Assembly: GCA_028277345.1 (NCBI GenBank)
Contig: JANQGM010000019.1
Location: 1-64,000 of the forward strand
Reading direction: 5' to 3'
Length of the DNA stretch: 64,000 nucleotides
Source: Candidatus Bipolaricaulota bacterium
GTDB taxonomy: Bacteria; Bipolaricaulota; Bipolaricaulia; UBA7950; UBA9294
The stretch's first letter is position 1; the number at the start of each line of letters is the position of its first letter. The notes below the pieces were generated by a model. It had not been told where the DNA came from, ran no database searches, and was given only the letters and a program-made list of their open reading frames with translations. Both the position numbers and the translations under genes were made by a program. Positions 43,522 to 50,635 of this stretch are shown here, piece by piece.

Positions 43522-44018
43522 TTCATCCATCCCTTCGAGTCATAGAGTGACCACAGAAAGCTTGGCCACAGGTCTTCGGACACATCAGTGGTCTGTCCGG
43601 AGCCGGCGAACACTTGATCGACCACGGTCGAGACCAGGTCGACGGCGCCGCGTACGAACGGAGACAAGGCGCCCAGCCCGCGACTCACCAACCAGATATT
43701 GACATTCGATTTCGTATCGAGGCCTCTGGGCAAAAATAGAACCAGGTCGAACGGCCCTTCATCCGATTCCAGGTCGATGCCATACAACGGATCGTCGAAA
43801 TCCGATGTCGAATCGGACAGCCGCACTGAGATCTCAAAAAGGCCCATCTGACGGAGTGCGCCAATGGTGCCGGCAACCTTCATGGTTGAGGTAAACGTTT
43901 TGGTGCCGTCGACGAGGAGAACCTCGATCATCGGCGGCGTTTCCTGTGCGAAAGCGGCGAGTGCGGTGCCGAGCGCGAACACAACTCCCAGGCACACCAT
44001 TCCTAAGTTCTTAGTCAT
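43518..44018 (-). CDS. secreted partner of the RND exporter (unknown family)
   Basis: 166 aa from ATG 44018, overlapping the regulator's stop (ATGA) and followed by a 4-base overlap with the RND gene. The signal peptide is about residues 1-24 (LGVVFALGTALAAFA). The mature domain is beta-rich: MIEVLLVDGTKTFTSTMKVAGTIGALRQMGLFEISVRLSD and PFDLVLFLPRGLDTKSNVNIWLVSRG. It lacks cysteines. I recognise no Pfam family. Strict coupling between regulator and pump suggests a dedicated periplasmic component, perhaps a sensor or cargo carrier. Confidence 0.7.
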   Translation of the reverse strand: MTKNLGMVCLGVVFALGTALAAFAQETPPMIEVLLVDGTKTFTSTMKVAGTIGALRQMGLFEISVRLSDSTSDFDDPLYGIDLESDEGPFDLVLFLPRGLDTKSNVNIWLVSRGLGALSPFVRGAVDLVSTVVDQVFAGSGQTTDVSEDLWPSFLWSLYDSKGWMK

Positions 44019-44536
44019 TTCTTGTCCTTTCCGGCAGGCGATGACAGTTCGGCGATACGTGCCTCGAGCAACTCGTGCCGTCGAGTCTCCCAGCGATCCA
44101 ACAAGCCCGACCACTCTTCCTGCATAAAATCAGAGATCACCAGCATCTCTATGAGTCTTCGTTTTGTCTCAACCGGTTCATTCTTGAGGACGGCGAGCCC
44201 CTGAAGCACAACGGTGCGTTCACGTTGAACGTGCTGAGCGATATCCGTGAGGAAGTCGTGCCACAAGTTCTCGCGCAGACGGTAGTAGCTTCGTCGTTGT
44301 CCTGGCAGGGTAACGCGCTCGACGAGATTAAGGCGCATCAGTAGCTGCGTCGACATGCTAATGGACCCCTTGCTTGCTTGGAGAAGCTCAGCCAATTCAT
44401 CATGGGACAGTTGCGGTGGAATGCTGATCAGAAGGGCGCCTATGACCCGCCCCGCCATGCGGGGGAAGCCGTGCTCTTCCATCAACTCCGCGGAGCGTTC
44501 GATAAACTGGTGCAACTCGGTGCTCACGTGTGTCAT
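44015..44536 (-). CDS. GbsR/MarR-type winged-helix regulator of the RND operon
   Basis: 173 aa. The N-terminal ELHQFIERSAELMEEHGFPRMAGRVIGALLIS and PQLSHDELAELLQASKGSISMSTQLLMRLNLVERVTLPGQRRSYYRL are the GbsR-family wHTH (about 15-95), found in choline/glycine-betaine and drug-responsive repressors. A helical C-terminal dimerisation part follows. The start ATG 44536 has AAGGAG. It is the first gene of the RND operon, 4 bases before the secreted partner, with three TGTTC-type repeats upstream, so it probably represses the operon. Confidence 0.88.
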   Translation of the reverse strand: MTHVSTELHQFIERSAELMEEHGFPRMAGRVIGALLISIPPQLSHDELAELLQASKGSISMSTQLLMRLNLVERVTLPGQRRSYYRLRENLWHDFLTDIAQHVQRERTVVLQGLAVLKNEPVETKRRLIEMLVISDFMQEEWSGLLDRWETRRHELLEARIAELSSPAGKDKK

Positions 44537-44563
44537 TCGTACTCCTTCGATCGTGAAGGGCGC

Positions 44564-44593
44564 AGTATACGACGATCAATGTGTTCAGTCAAG
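44564..44593 (-). promoter_or_regulatory. promoter and TGTTCA repeats upstream of the RND operon
   Basis: Minus-strand TTGACT (44588-44593), 18 bp, TATACT (44564-44569). An inverted repeat TGTTCA (44583-44588) / TGAACA (44606-44611) overlaps the -35. A further CACTGTTC lies near 44627, suggesting operator sites for the GbsR-type protein. Confidence 0.7.
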
Positions 44594-44710
44594 ATTGAAA
44601 CTTATGAACAGTTGGGATTTTGGTCACTGTTCGCAACAAATCGATGGAAAGGCCATTCTCGATTTGTACGAATCGGTTTGCTGTGGCTGATTCCGTAAGA
44701 GAGGGTCTGC

Positions 44711-45493
44711 TCATCCAGTGAGGTTGTACGCAAAGAGCGTGGCGACCAGCGGCCGCTTGATGATTCCGCCATGCCGCTGGATGGCCAGCTGCACTTCTTG
44801 GAAGAGCCGCCGCCGCGTCTCATCCGGCAACGCTCGGTGATCCGAGAACGTCTCGAGTAATCTCAAATAGCGTTGAGCCGTGTAGGACATGGTCCAGCGT
44901 TGTTGCCACTGGGTTGGCGGTCGGAAAACGCCTCCCCTAGAGATGGCCTGCACCGTTTGGGAGACGCGGTCTGCAAGAGAGGACGATGCTCTCTCTCCTG
45001 AGCGAGGATAGACCCGTTGGTAGATACGGTCGATCGCTTCGTAAAGGGGACCCTCGCCTCCGGGGAACAGGTTGTAGATCACGGCGAGGGTTCCCGTAGG
45101 CTTCAGAAGCTGCGCGATTTTTGGAAGACAGATTTCGGGATCCAGCCAATGAAAGGCCTGTGCGGAGACAACGAGATCGATCGACGAGATATCGGGAACC
45201 CAGGTTTCGAAGTCGGCGTGAACGATGCGTACGTTTGTGTAATAAGCGAGGTTGGCTGCCGCGCGCTCGGCGAGGTTCCCCCCCAATTCGACCGCCGTGA
45301 TTGTGTATCCATACGGCGCCAGGGAGCGTGTTAACTGTCCGGTTCCGCAGCCGATTTCCAGGATGTTCGCACGGTCCGGCAACTGAGAGTGTTCGATCAG
45401 GCTTTCGATCAGCGGCGCCGGATAGCCGGGACGAGCGCTGTCATACGCCGGAGCGGCGTCATCAAAGAGATCGCGTTGCGTACGGTCGAACAT
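44711..45493 (-). CDS. class I SAM-dependent methyltransferase
   Basis: 260 aa from ATG 45493; the start lies six bases after TACACT without a ribosome-binding site. The opening RDLFDDAAPAYDSARPGYPAPLIESLI matches the YxxxRPxYP pattern of trans-aconitate- and UbiE-like methyltransferases. Motif I is ILEIGCGTGQLTRSLAPYG (about 45-63), followed by AVELGGNLAERAAANLA and VVSAQAFHWLDPE. The substrate is unknown; related proteins act on small carboxylates, quinones or lipids. It follows dinB on the same strand with a 61-base gap. Confidence 0.85.
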   Translation of the reverse strand: MFDRTQRDLFDDAAPAYDSARPGYPAPLIESLIEHSQLPDRANILEIGCGTGQLTRSLAPYGYTITAVELGGNLAERAAANLAYYTNVRIVHADFETWVPDISSIDLVVSAQAFHWLDPEICLPKIAQLLKPTGTLAVIYNLFPGGEGPLYEAIDRIYQRVYPRSGERASSSLADRVSQTVQAISRGGVFRPPTQWQQRWTMSYTAQRYLRLLETFSDHRALPDETRRRLFQEVQLAIQRHGGIIKRPLVATLFAYNLTG

Positions 45494-45499
45494 GGCGAA

Positions 45500-45505
45500 A
45501 GTGTA
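45500..45505 (-). promoter_or_regulatory. candidate -10 box for leaderless methyltransferase mRNA
   Basis: TACACT (minus strand), then TTCGCC, then ATG 45493. No ribosome-binding site and no good -35; included because of the recurring spacing. Confidence 0.4.
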
Positions 45506-45554
45506 CCGGGGCATCAGCGGTATAACCGCCAATCCTGGAAGATCGCTGTCGATG

Positions 45555-46772
45555 TCAGTCTTCCCACTCGTCTTGGGTCATCGTGAAACCGCTGACATGA
45601 TCGGGAATGGGCTTGAAGAGTAGAACATCGGCCGTGCGAATGGATGCTTCGCCGAATCGGGCACGGACGATATCGATGGCGTCGTTCAATCGACCGCGGC
45701 GGCGGTCGGCGGCGAATAGGGGAATGGGGGTCTTTGCCTTTTCTTGCAGCTGGCTGACCGACACCCCGATCTTGGATACCTCCTCGGGCCGCGACGGCAT
45801 TCGATTCAGGACGTCCAGGCAGGCGAGGTAGATATCGTGGCCATCGTCCGTGGGCAGGGGGAGAGTCGTTTGCTTCCCTCCGAACTGAGTGAGACTGAGA
45901 GAGCGATACCAACAATGTACGGTGCGCCCGACGTATCCCGCTCTGCGCATTCGCCATCCGACGCGGTCGCATAATCCGCGCAAGACAAGGAGCGCGGATT
46001 CCAACGGACGGAGATCGGGGCGAAGGGAACGCGAGTGGCCGATCGACTTGACGTCCGAAACCTGGGTAAAGGGAGAGACGGGATGAGGGTCGTAGCCACA
46101 CCCGACCGCCTTGAGGAAGCGGCCGTAGATGCCGAACTCCCGGCGTAGGAGGTTCTCCGGGGTCTCGCCGAGCTCAGCCAGCGTGCGAACGCCCATTCGG
46201 TGGAGCCGTTTTTCGATACGCGGACCGATGCCGCAGACCTTGGCAACCGGCGTCGTCTCCAACAGTTCGGGCAACTCCTCCGGATCGAGGAAGCCGATGC
46301 CATCCGGCTTGTTCTGTGAGGCGATCAGCTTGGCGAACGTCTTGCTGGAGGCGATGCCGATGGTCGCCGTGATGCACTCGCCAAGAGACGTGCGAAATAC
46401 ATCCTTGATGGCGCAGGCCATAGGAACCGGACCTCCGTGACGGTTGGCTTCCTGCGTGACGTTCATGAAAACTTCATCGACACTGAAGACCTCGATGATG
46501 GGGGTGAAGGTTTCAAGAATCTTGAGGAACTGCTTGGTGATCTCTCGATAGCGAATGCCGTGACCGGGGACCAGCAGGAGGTCAGGACACAGCTTCTTCG
46601 CTTCCCACGCGGTCATGCCCGCTTTCACGCCGTAGCGCTTCGATTCTCGTGAACTGGCGACGACGATCGATTTTTCGGTCGGACGTCCGGTGATACCGAT
46701 CGCCTTGCCTCTCAAGGCGGGATTCGCTTGTTGTTCAATGGACGCGAAGTAGCTGTCCATATCGAGGTGCAT
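45555..46772 (-). CDS. dinB: DNA polymerase IV (Y-family translesion polymerase)
   Basis: 405 aa, start ATG 46772 (no clear ribosome-binding site; TTG 46799 is an alternative nearer the upstream stop). The catalytic motif HLDMDSYFASIEQQ (about 2-15) contains the first Asp. VFSVDEVFMNVTQ (about 100-112) carries the second Asp-Glu pair; the family norm is SIDEAFLD, so this is a variant. The fingers segment is KSIVVASSRESKRYGVKAGM. HhH segment: AKVCGIGPRIEKRLHRMGV. The last residues VSGFTMTQDEWED do not end in a clear beta-clamp-binding peptide (QxxLxLF). It replicates across damaged DNA. Confidence 0.9.
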   Translation of the reverse strand: MHLDMDSYFASIEQQANPALRGKAIGITGRPTEKSIVVASSRESKRYGVKAGMTAWEAKKLCPDLLLVPGHGIRYREITKQFLKILETFTPIIEVFSVDEVFMNVTQEANRHGGPVPMACAIKDVFRTSLGECITATIGIASSKTFAKLIASQNKPDGIGFLDPEELPELLETTPVAKVCGIGPRIEKRLHRMGVRTLAELGETPENLLRREFGIYGRFLKAVGCGYDPHPVSPFTQVSDVKSIGHSRSLRPDLRPLESALLVLRGLCDRVGWRMRRAGYVGRTVHCWYRSLSLTQFGGKQTTLPLPTDDGHDIYLACLDVLNRMPSRPEEVSKIGVSVSQLQEKAKTPIPLFAADRRRGRLNDAIDIVRARFGEASIRTADVLLFKPIPDHVSGFTMTQDEWED

Positions 46773-46800
46773 GATGATGCGATGATGCGAGGGCTCAAGG

Positions 46801-47055
46801 TCAGCGTGACGTGTCGATGGCCTCCAAACGCCACTGATGCCTGGCGGGATCGAAGCGGATGTCAAAGTGATCACTCCCACAACTGACGGCGTAGCACAAA
46901 TGCACGACATCGCCTACGCGCTTGGGGTGGACCAGATTCGTCTGGGTCACGTCATACCGGCGGTCCTTCCATCGAAAGGCTCGTAAGAGGGGGTGCGGGG
47001 CCCCGCGGCGGTAGGTCACAAGCGTATCGATGGGTTCACGTATCTCTAAGAACAT
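46801..47055 (-). CDS. small basic protein linked to dinB (DUF6504-like)
   Basis: 84 aa. MFLEIREPIDTLVTYRRGAPHPLLRAFRWKDRRYDV resembles a small family that often lies next to dinB or ImuB-like polymerases (DUF6504; from memory, not searched). A Trp/Arg-rich strand and a later FDIRFDPARHQWRLEAI suggest a compact beta sheet. No catalytic motif. It precedes dinB by 28 bases in the same direction, so the two are probably co-transcribed. An inverted repeat lies just before its start. Confidence 0.65.
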   Translation of the reverse strand: MFLEIREPIDTLVTYRRGAPHPLLRAFRWKDRRYDVTQTNLVHPKRVGDVVHLCYAVSCGSDHFDIRFDPARHQWRLEAIDTSR

Positions 47056-47056
47056 G

Positions 47057-47082
47057 TCCGTACACGTGGAGAAGTGTACGGA
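47057..47082. promoter_or_regulatory. 26-bp inverted repeat upstream of the dinB operon
   Basis: TCCGTACAC and GTGTACGGA, 9-bp perfect arms separated by GTGGAGAA. It lies between the STAS/HTH gene and the dinB partner and overlaps the first bases before ATG 47055. A LexA-type operator is possible, but the motif is not a known LexA box. Confidence 0.5.
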
Positions 47083-47097
47083 ATGAATAAGCGGCCG

Positions 47098-47658
47098 TCA
47101 ACCGTCGAGAATGGATTCGATGGCATAAATGGCCTGGGGTCCGCTGGTCCCGATTTGTTCCCTTCGAATCAAGAGAAGTTTGGCCAACCGGGCGACACGA
47201 TTGACACAGGCATTCATTTGTAAATGGAGTTCGGCAGCCAGTTCCTTGGACGTCGTTCGCCCCTTTTCAATGATGGGGCGAAGCGTTTCCTTCATCACCG
47301 GCGTGTGTGCGCCGATGAGGCACCAATTTCCGTTGATGAGACACAGCATCGCCAGCTGACGCTGAGCCAGCTTGACATCAACGCCGTCGGCAAGTTCCAG
47401 TGACGGAGACTCAAGAACCATCGTGCGGGCGCCGAATTCTCCGATCGTCATCTGGTGAAGCGTTCGTCCGATCAGTTCGTCAGAGAACGATGTGGATAAA
47501 ACATCGAGTCCTTCTAAGGATACGCGAACCTGGCCGCGTTCGGGCAGTGAGCGTAGGAGCGTGGAGAGTTTCGCGCGCGCCGCTTCTCCCTCCATGCGCG
47601 TTCCGAGGCGCGTGCCGAATTGAGCGATGTGAAACCGTTCGATCATCATAGCCGTCAT
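47098..47658 (-). CDS. STAS-like (DUF4325) protein with C-terminal HTH
   Basis: 186 aa from ATG 47658. Residues 6-80 match the STAS-like DUF4325 pattern: IERFHIAQFGTRLGTRMEGEAARAKL then VRVSLEGLDVLSTSFSDELIGRTL, where the STSFSDELI helix is the hallmark. The C-terminal part (about 120-186) is a winged helix: ETLRPIIEKGRTTSKELAAELHLQMNACVNRVARLAKLLLIRREQIG. It lies 31 bases behind the histidine-kinase-like ATPase gene. In spore-type switches, STAS proteins bind such ATPases. Here the STAS-like part carries a DNA-binding domain, so the ATPase may directly control a transcription factor. Confidence 0.8.
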   Translation of the reverse strand: MTAMMIERFHIAQFGTRLGTRMEGEAARAKLSTLLRSLPERGQVRVSLEGLDVLSTSFSDELIGRTLHQMTIGEFGARTMVLESPSLELADGVDVKLAQRQLAMLCLINGNWCLIGAHTPVMKETLRPIIEKGRTTSKELAAELHLQMNACVNRVARLAKLLLIRREQIGTSGPQAIYAIESILDG

Positions 47659-47689
47659 TGAACAGGAACCCCTTTCGGACTGCAAGCGG

Positions 47690-48502
47690 CTAAAAAAGAA
47701 CCCGGCGAGGCAATCGAAGCCCCAACTGCACCCCGGGAAACGCCGGAACATCGTAGGTATCGCCGCCATGAGGATCGAAATAGTATAGGGCGCGCCCGGA
47801 TCGGAGCGCGAAAACGCCGTCCCAGGAACGAACGAGATCGGCGATCCGGCGAAGCTCTCCGCCGCGGCCCGGATCCTCGAAGCGTGAGATGCCGCGGTGG
47901 AAAATATCGTCAACCGCTTGGGTATCCGTGATTCCTTCATAGCCCGGCCGCAGTCCGAGGCTTCTGGATAACCCGATGCCGCGATCGGCGACAGCGAGGA
48001 AGATGGAGTCTTCATAATCCTGCATCGCGGCAATACCGTGAGGATCGGGGACGGTGCCTGTCGCGTTTCCGTGATGAGGAATGTTCTGAAAGAGTTCGAT
48101 CATGACGGAGACTAACGCACGGCGAGATGATTCGGTGAGCGGATAGCGCTCGGTCAACCGGTGATGGAACCCATCGACGACTCGCCCAATCGCGGCTTCG
48201 TCTTCAATTCGCGTGATGGGCTGCAGCGTGCTTTCCGAGTTTCGTGGGGAATGGGTGTCCGTCATTCCGGTGCGGCCGGCATCGACGCCCATCGCATACA
48301 TCCACCGGCGTACGGATGCTGATGTCGGCCAGACAATGTCAAGAGGGTGCCCGCGATCCGCGTGTTCCAGCAGCAGAAGCCGGAGGATCTGCAAGGCGAA
48401 CGGATCGGCGAAACGGACGGCGCCGAGGTCCAGTTGAGACACATCACTGGAGGTGTCCCATTCAATCACATGATCGATCGTTTCCAGCGTGAGGCGATTC
48501 AT
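47690..48502 (-). CDS. STAS-like and HATPase (GHKL) regulator
   Basis: 270 aa; ATG 48502 has AAAGGA four bases upstream. Residues 1-75 are STAS-like (LDLGAVRFADPFALQILRLLLLEHADRGHPLDIVW). The C-terminal half is a GHKL ATPase fold: N-box SVMIELFQNIPHHGNA (about 128-143) and G1 box IFLAVADRGIGLSRSL (about 164-179). A G2-like loop is GRGGELRRIADLV. No HisKA domain or transmembrane helix, so it is a soluble serine-kinase-like or ATP-binding switch of the RsbW/SpoIIAB kind. It is divergent from the c-di-GMP riboswitch and followed by the STAS/HTH gene. Confidence 0.8.
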   Translation of the reverse strand: MNRLTLETIDHVIEWDTSSDVSQLDLGAVRFADPFALQILRLLLLEHADRGHPLDIVWPTSASVRRWMYAMGVDAGRTGMTDTHSPRNSESTLQPITRIEDEAAIGRVVDGFHHRLTERYPLTESSRRALVSVMIELFQNIPHHGNATGTVPDPHGIAAMQDYEDSIFLAVADRGIGLSRSLGLRPGYEGITDTQAVDDIFHRGISRFEDPGRGGELRRIADLVRSWDGVFALRSGRALYYFDPHGGDTYDVPAFPGVQLGLRLPRRVLF

Positions 48503-48540
48503 GCCATCCTTTCAGTGGGAAGAGCATCGGGCACCCCTTC

Positions 48541-48589
48541 ATTATCACATGCTGCCTTGGTCACACAAGGACCAAGGATATGCTATACT
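48541..48589. promoter_or_regulatory. divergent promoters sharing one palindrome
   Basis: An 8-bp inverted repeat CCTTGGTC (48555-48562) / GACCAAGG (48570-48577) covers the -35 of two divergent promoters. Plus: TTGGTC (48557-48562), 16 bp, TATGCT (48579-48584), reading into the riboswitch. Minus: TTGTGT (48563-48568), 16 bp, GATAAT (48541-48546), reading into the STAS/ATPase operon. Confidence 0.65.
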
Positions 48590-48607
48590 CGATCTACCGA
48601 AACGAAA

Positions 48608-48682
48608 AACGGCAAACTTGGCGAAAGTCAAGGACGCAAAGTCACGGATCTACGGGAGGACCTAGGATGGCCGGGCTGCCGA
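48608..48682 (+). promoter_or_regulatory. cyclic di-GMP-I riboswitch (GEMM)
   Basis: All core features of the GEMM-I aptamer are present in order. P1 is CGGCA (48610-48614) with TGCCG (48677-48681). Then AAAC and P2 CTTG/CAAG closed by a GAAA tetraloop (48623-48626), followed by GGACGCAAAG (48632-48641). P3 is closed by TCACGGATCT and the tetraloop-receptor side AGGATGGCCGGG (48664-48675). It follows its own promoter. Family knowledge: it binds c-di-GMP with nanomolar affinity and usually controls motility, attachment or envelope genes by termination or translation. No gene clearly under its control is found downstream. Confidence 0.93.
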
Positions 48683-48942
48683 AAGCGACTTTTGTTTTCT
48701 GCCCTGTGAGCGAGGCGATGGCGAGTGCCAGCGCCGAGACGCATTCTTGTACATTCCCTCTAGTGAGATTCGTAGGAAATCCCCACGCTTCGGCAGGCCG
48801 GAGTCAACAGCAGGCGTGCCGGACGTGGGCTGTCGCGGATTGGGGTGCGAAGACCATTGACAAGAAGTAGTCCTCTTCACACAACGTAGCGCAAACCGCG
48901 TTGGGTGCAACCATCGGCCTCCGGGTGGAGAAGGAACCGCTT
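48683..48942 (+). other. structured transcript tail downstream of the riboswitch
   Basis: About 260 bases without a convincing gene. Stems seen: GGCGATGGC / GCCAGCGCC (48714-48735) with a GAGT loop and one mismatch, CCCACG / GTGGG, and CGGCA / TGCCG nested within 48780-48830. A possible 50 aa reading frame starts at ATG 48718 (MASASAETHSC) with a poor ribosome-binding site. It may be a non-coding RNA or the remnant of a riboswitch-controlled gene. Confidence 0.5.
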
Positions 48943-48975
48943 GAGGGCCCCACGGTGTGGGGCCCTCCTCCTTTG
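48943..48975 (+). terminator. intrinsic terminator of the riboswitch transcript
   Basis: A 10-bp perfect stem GAGGGCCCCA / TGGGGCCCTC with a CGGTG loop, followed by CTCCTTT. It ends the plus-strand unit that starts at the riboswitch, and from the other side lies behind the peroxidase-like gene. Confidence 0.88.
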
Positions 48976-49003
48976 GGAGAAATCCGTTGAGGTCTCCCAG
49001 CGG

Positions 49004-49561
49004 CTAGTACTCATACCCGCAGACCTCATCGTCGTTGAATTCGACGCCAAGACCGAGTGCGATGCGATTGACGAAATTGAAGTAACTGACAATGAGGTTG
49101 ATCAGTAGAATCTCCGCATCCTCCATCCCCGATTCACGGAGACGGACCACATCGTCTTGACATACTGCATGGGGAGTCGCTGTTAAGGTCTGCGCATAGT
49201 CAAGTGCCGCCTGCATGCGAGGCGTCAGTTCAATCGAGCGAAAGTCCTTCACAAAGCGGGCGAGTTTCTCCTCATCCTTCCAATAGTGCTGAAGCGCTGC
49301 GGCATGATGCTGAATGCAATAGGGACAAGCATTGGCTGCCGAGACGACGACGGCGATCATCTCGCGTTCTTCACGAGACAGACCGGCGGGACTGAACAGA
49401 ATGGAGAGATACAGGTCCATATGGGCCTGCAAGGTGGCCGGGCGCAGGCTGTGTACGGCAAGGATATTGGATAGTTTGCCGCGTTCCCCCAGCACTCGGG
49501 CGTAAACGTTACGAAGCTCGTCATCGGCATCGGCCGGGTCAATCGTTCGAATCCATGCCAT
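49004..49561 (-). CDS. AhpD-like peroxidase-related protein (CMD family)
   Basis: 185 aa. The alkyl-hydroperoxidase AhpD/carboxymuconolactone decarboxylase core has the redox pair in CPYCIQHHAAALQHYW (about 78-93), preceded by SREEREMIAVVVSAANA. The C-terminal ILLINLIVSYFNFVNRIALGLGVEF completes the all-helical fold. It matches the 'uncharacterised peroxidase-related enzyme' group. CxxC plus His suggests thiol peroxidase activity with an external electron donor. Not part of an obvious operon. Confidence 0.88.
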   Translation of the reverse strand: MAWIRTIDPADADDELRNVYARVLGERGKLSNILAVHSLRPATLQAHMDLYLSILFSPAGLSREEREMIAVVVSAANACPYCIQHHAAALQHYWKDEEKLARFVKDFRSIELTPRMQAALDYAQTLTATPHAVCQDDVVRLRESGMEDAEILLINLIVSYFNFVNRIALGLGVEFNDDEVCGYEY

Positions 49562-49690
49562 CGATTCTCGACCTCCACAGCGGGATATTCAGATCATACC
49601 AGGTGCCGCCGCACTCCTCGGCGTGATCGTTTTCATCTCTGGATCGACGTAGTCCCACTCGCCCTCGGTCGTTCTTCGGGTGGGGTGCGC

Positions 49691-50635
49691 CTATTCATAG
49701 CGAATGCGTGGATCCAATGCAGCGTAAAGCAAGTCGGCCGCGAAGTTGGCCAACATGACTCCCACGACGACGATCATGGTGATGGCTTGCAAGAGCGGGA
49801 AGTCGCGATTATCGATGGCGGAAAGCAGCAACCGGCCCAATCCCGGGAAATTGAAGACGTTTTCAATCACGATAATCCCTCCGATCAGCCAGCCGATGCT
49901 GATGGCGATCACCGTGATGGTCGGCAGTAGGGCATTGCGCAGCACATGTCTGAGAACGACGGTGGGCCACGACAATCCCTTGAGAACGGCGGTACGGACG
50001 TACGGGCGGTGGAGTTGCTCGACGATTTCGGCCCGCGTCAAGCGCACGATATAGGCGAGGAGAACGAAGGTGGCCGTTGTGGCGGGCAAGATGAGATAGG
50101 GCAGCGCGTCGATAAATGAGGTGTCCGGAGCGATCGAGGAAATGGCGGGAAACCATTTCCACCGATGGGCCAGCCATTCGATCAGCAAGACGCCGGTGAC
50201 GAACTCCGGAAGCCCGACCAGCGAGAGGCTGAACAGACTGATCAACTGATCCGGCAGGCGATGCTCGGACAATCCCGCCCACACCCCCAAGCCCATGGAG
50301 ACGGGGAGGGCAAGGGCGAGTGCCACCGCGGCGAGCATCAGCGAGTTCCGGAGTGCCTCAATGACGCGCGAACGGACGGGAATCTCCCATGCATAGGAGG
50401 TTCCCCAATCTCCGGTGAGGAAGCCCCCCGCCCACGCTCCATACTGAACAAGGGGCGAACGATCCAATCCGAGCTCGGTACGTTTGGCGGCGATGGCCTC
50501 TTCAGAGGCGTCTCGCGGCATGAGGATGCGGGCGACATCGCCCGGCAAGAACTGGGTGATGGAGAACACGATGATCGACGTCAACAACAGGGTCAGAAGC
50601 AGAAACCCCATCCGGCGAAGCACATATCGGCTCAT
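49691..50635 (-). CDS. peptide ABC transporter permease, DppB/OppB type
   Basis: 314 aa with six membrane helices. N-terminal LRRMGFLLLTLLLTSIIVFSITQFLPGDVA is the DppB/OppB opening. The coupling loop (EAA-like motif) is in YVRTAVLKGLSWPTVVLRHVLRNALLPTITV, and FNFPGLGRLLLSAIDNRDFPLLQAI is the standard C-terminal motif. It pairs with the DppC domain of the fused gene upstream, whose end it overlaps by 4 bases. It imports oligopeptides, or possibly nickel or other small solutes. Confidence 0.93.
   Translation of the reverse strand: MSRYVLRRMGFLLLTLLLTSIIVFSITQFLPGDVARILMPRDASEEAIAAKRTELGLDRSPLVQYGAWAGGFLTGDWGTSYAWEIPVRSRVIEALRNSLMLAAVALALALPVSMGLGVWAGLSEHRLPDQLISLFSLSLVGLPEFVTGVLLIEWLAHRWKWFPAISSIAPDTSFIDALPYLILPATTATFVLLAYIVRLTRAEIVEQLHRPYVRTAVLKGLSWPTVVLRHVLRNALLPTITVIAISIGWLIGGIIVIENVFNFPGLGRLLLSAIDNRDFPLLQAITMIVVVGVMLANFAADLLYAALDPRIRYE

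Noticed and set aside
48580-48870. 96-codon frame across the riboswitch
   Set aside because: The first half is the GEMM aptamer, whose base-paired structure explains the sequence; only the part from ATG 48718 could be a small gene, and its ribosome-binding site is poor.
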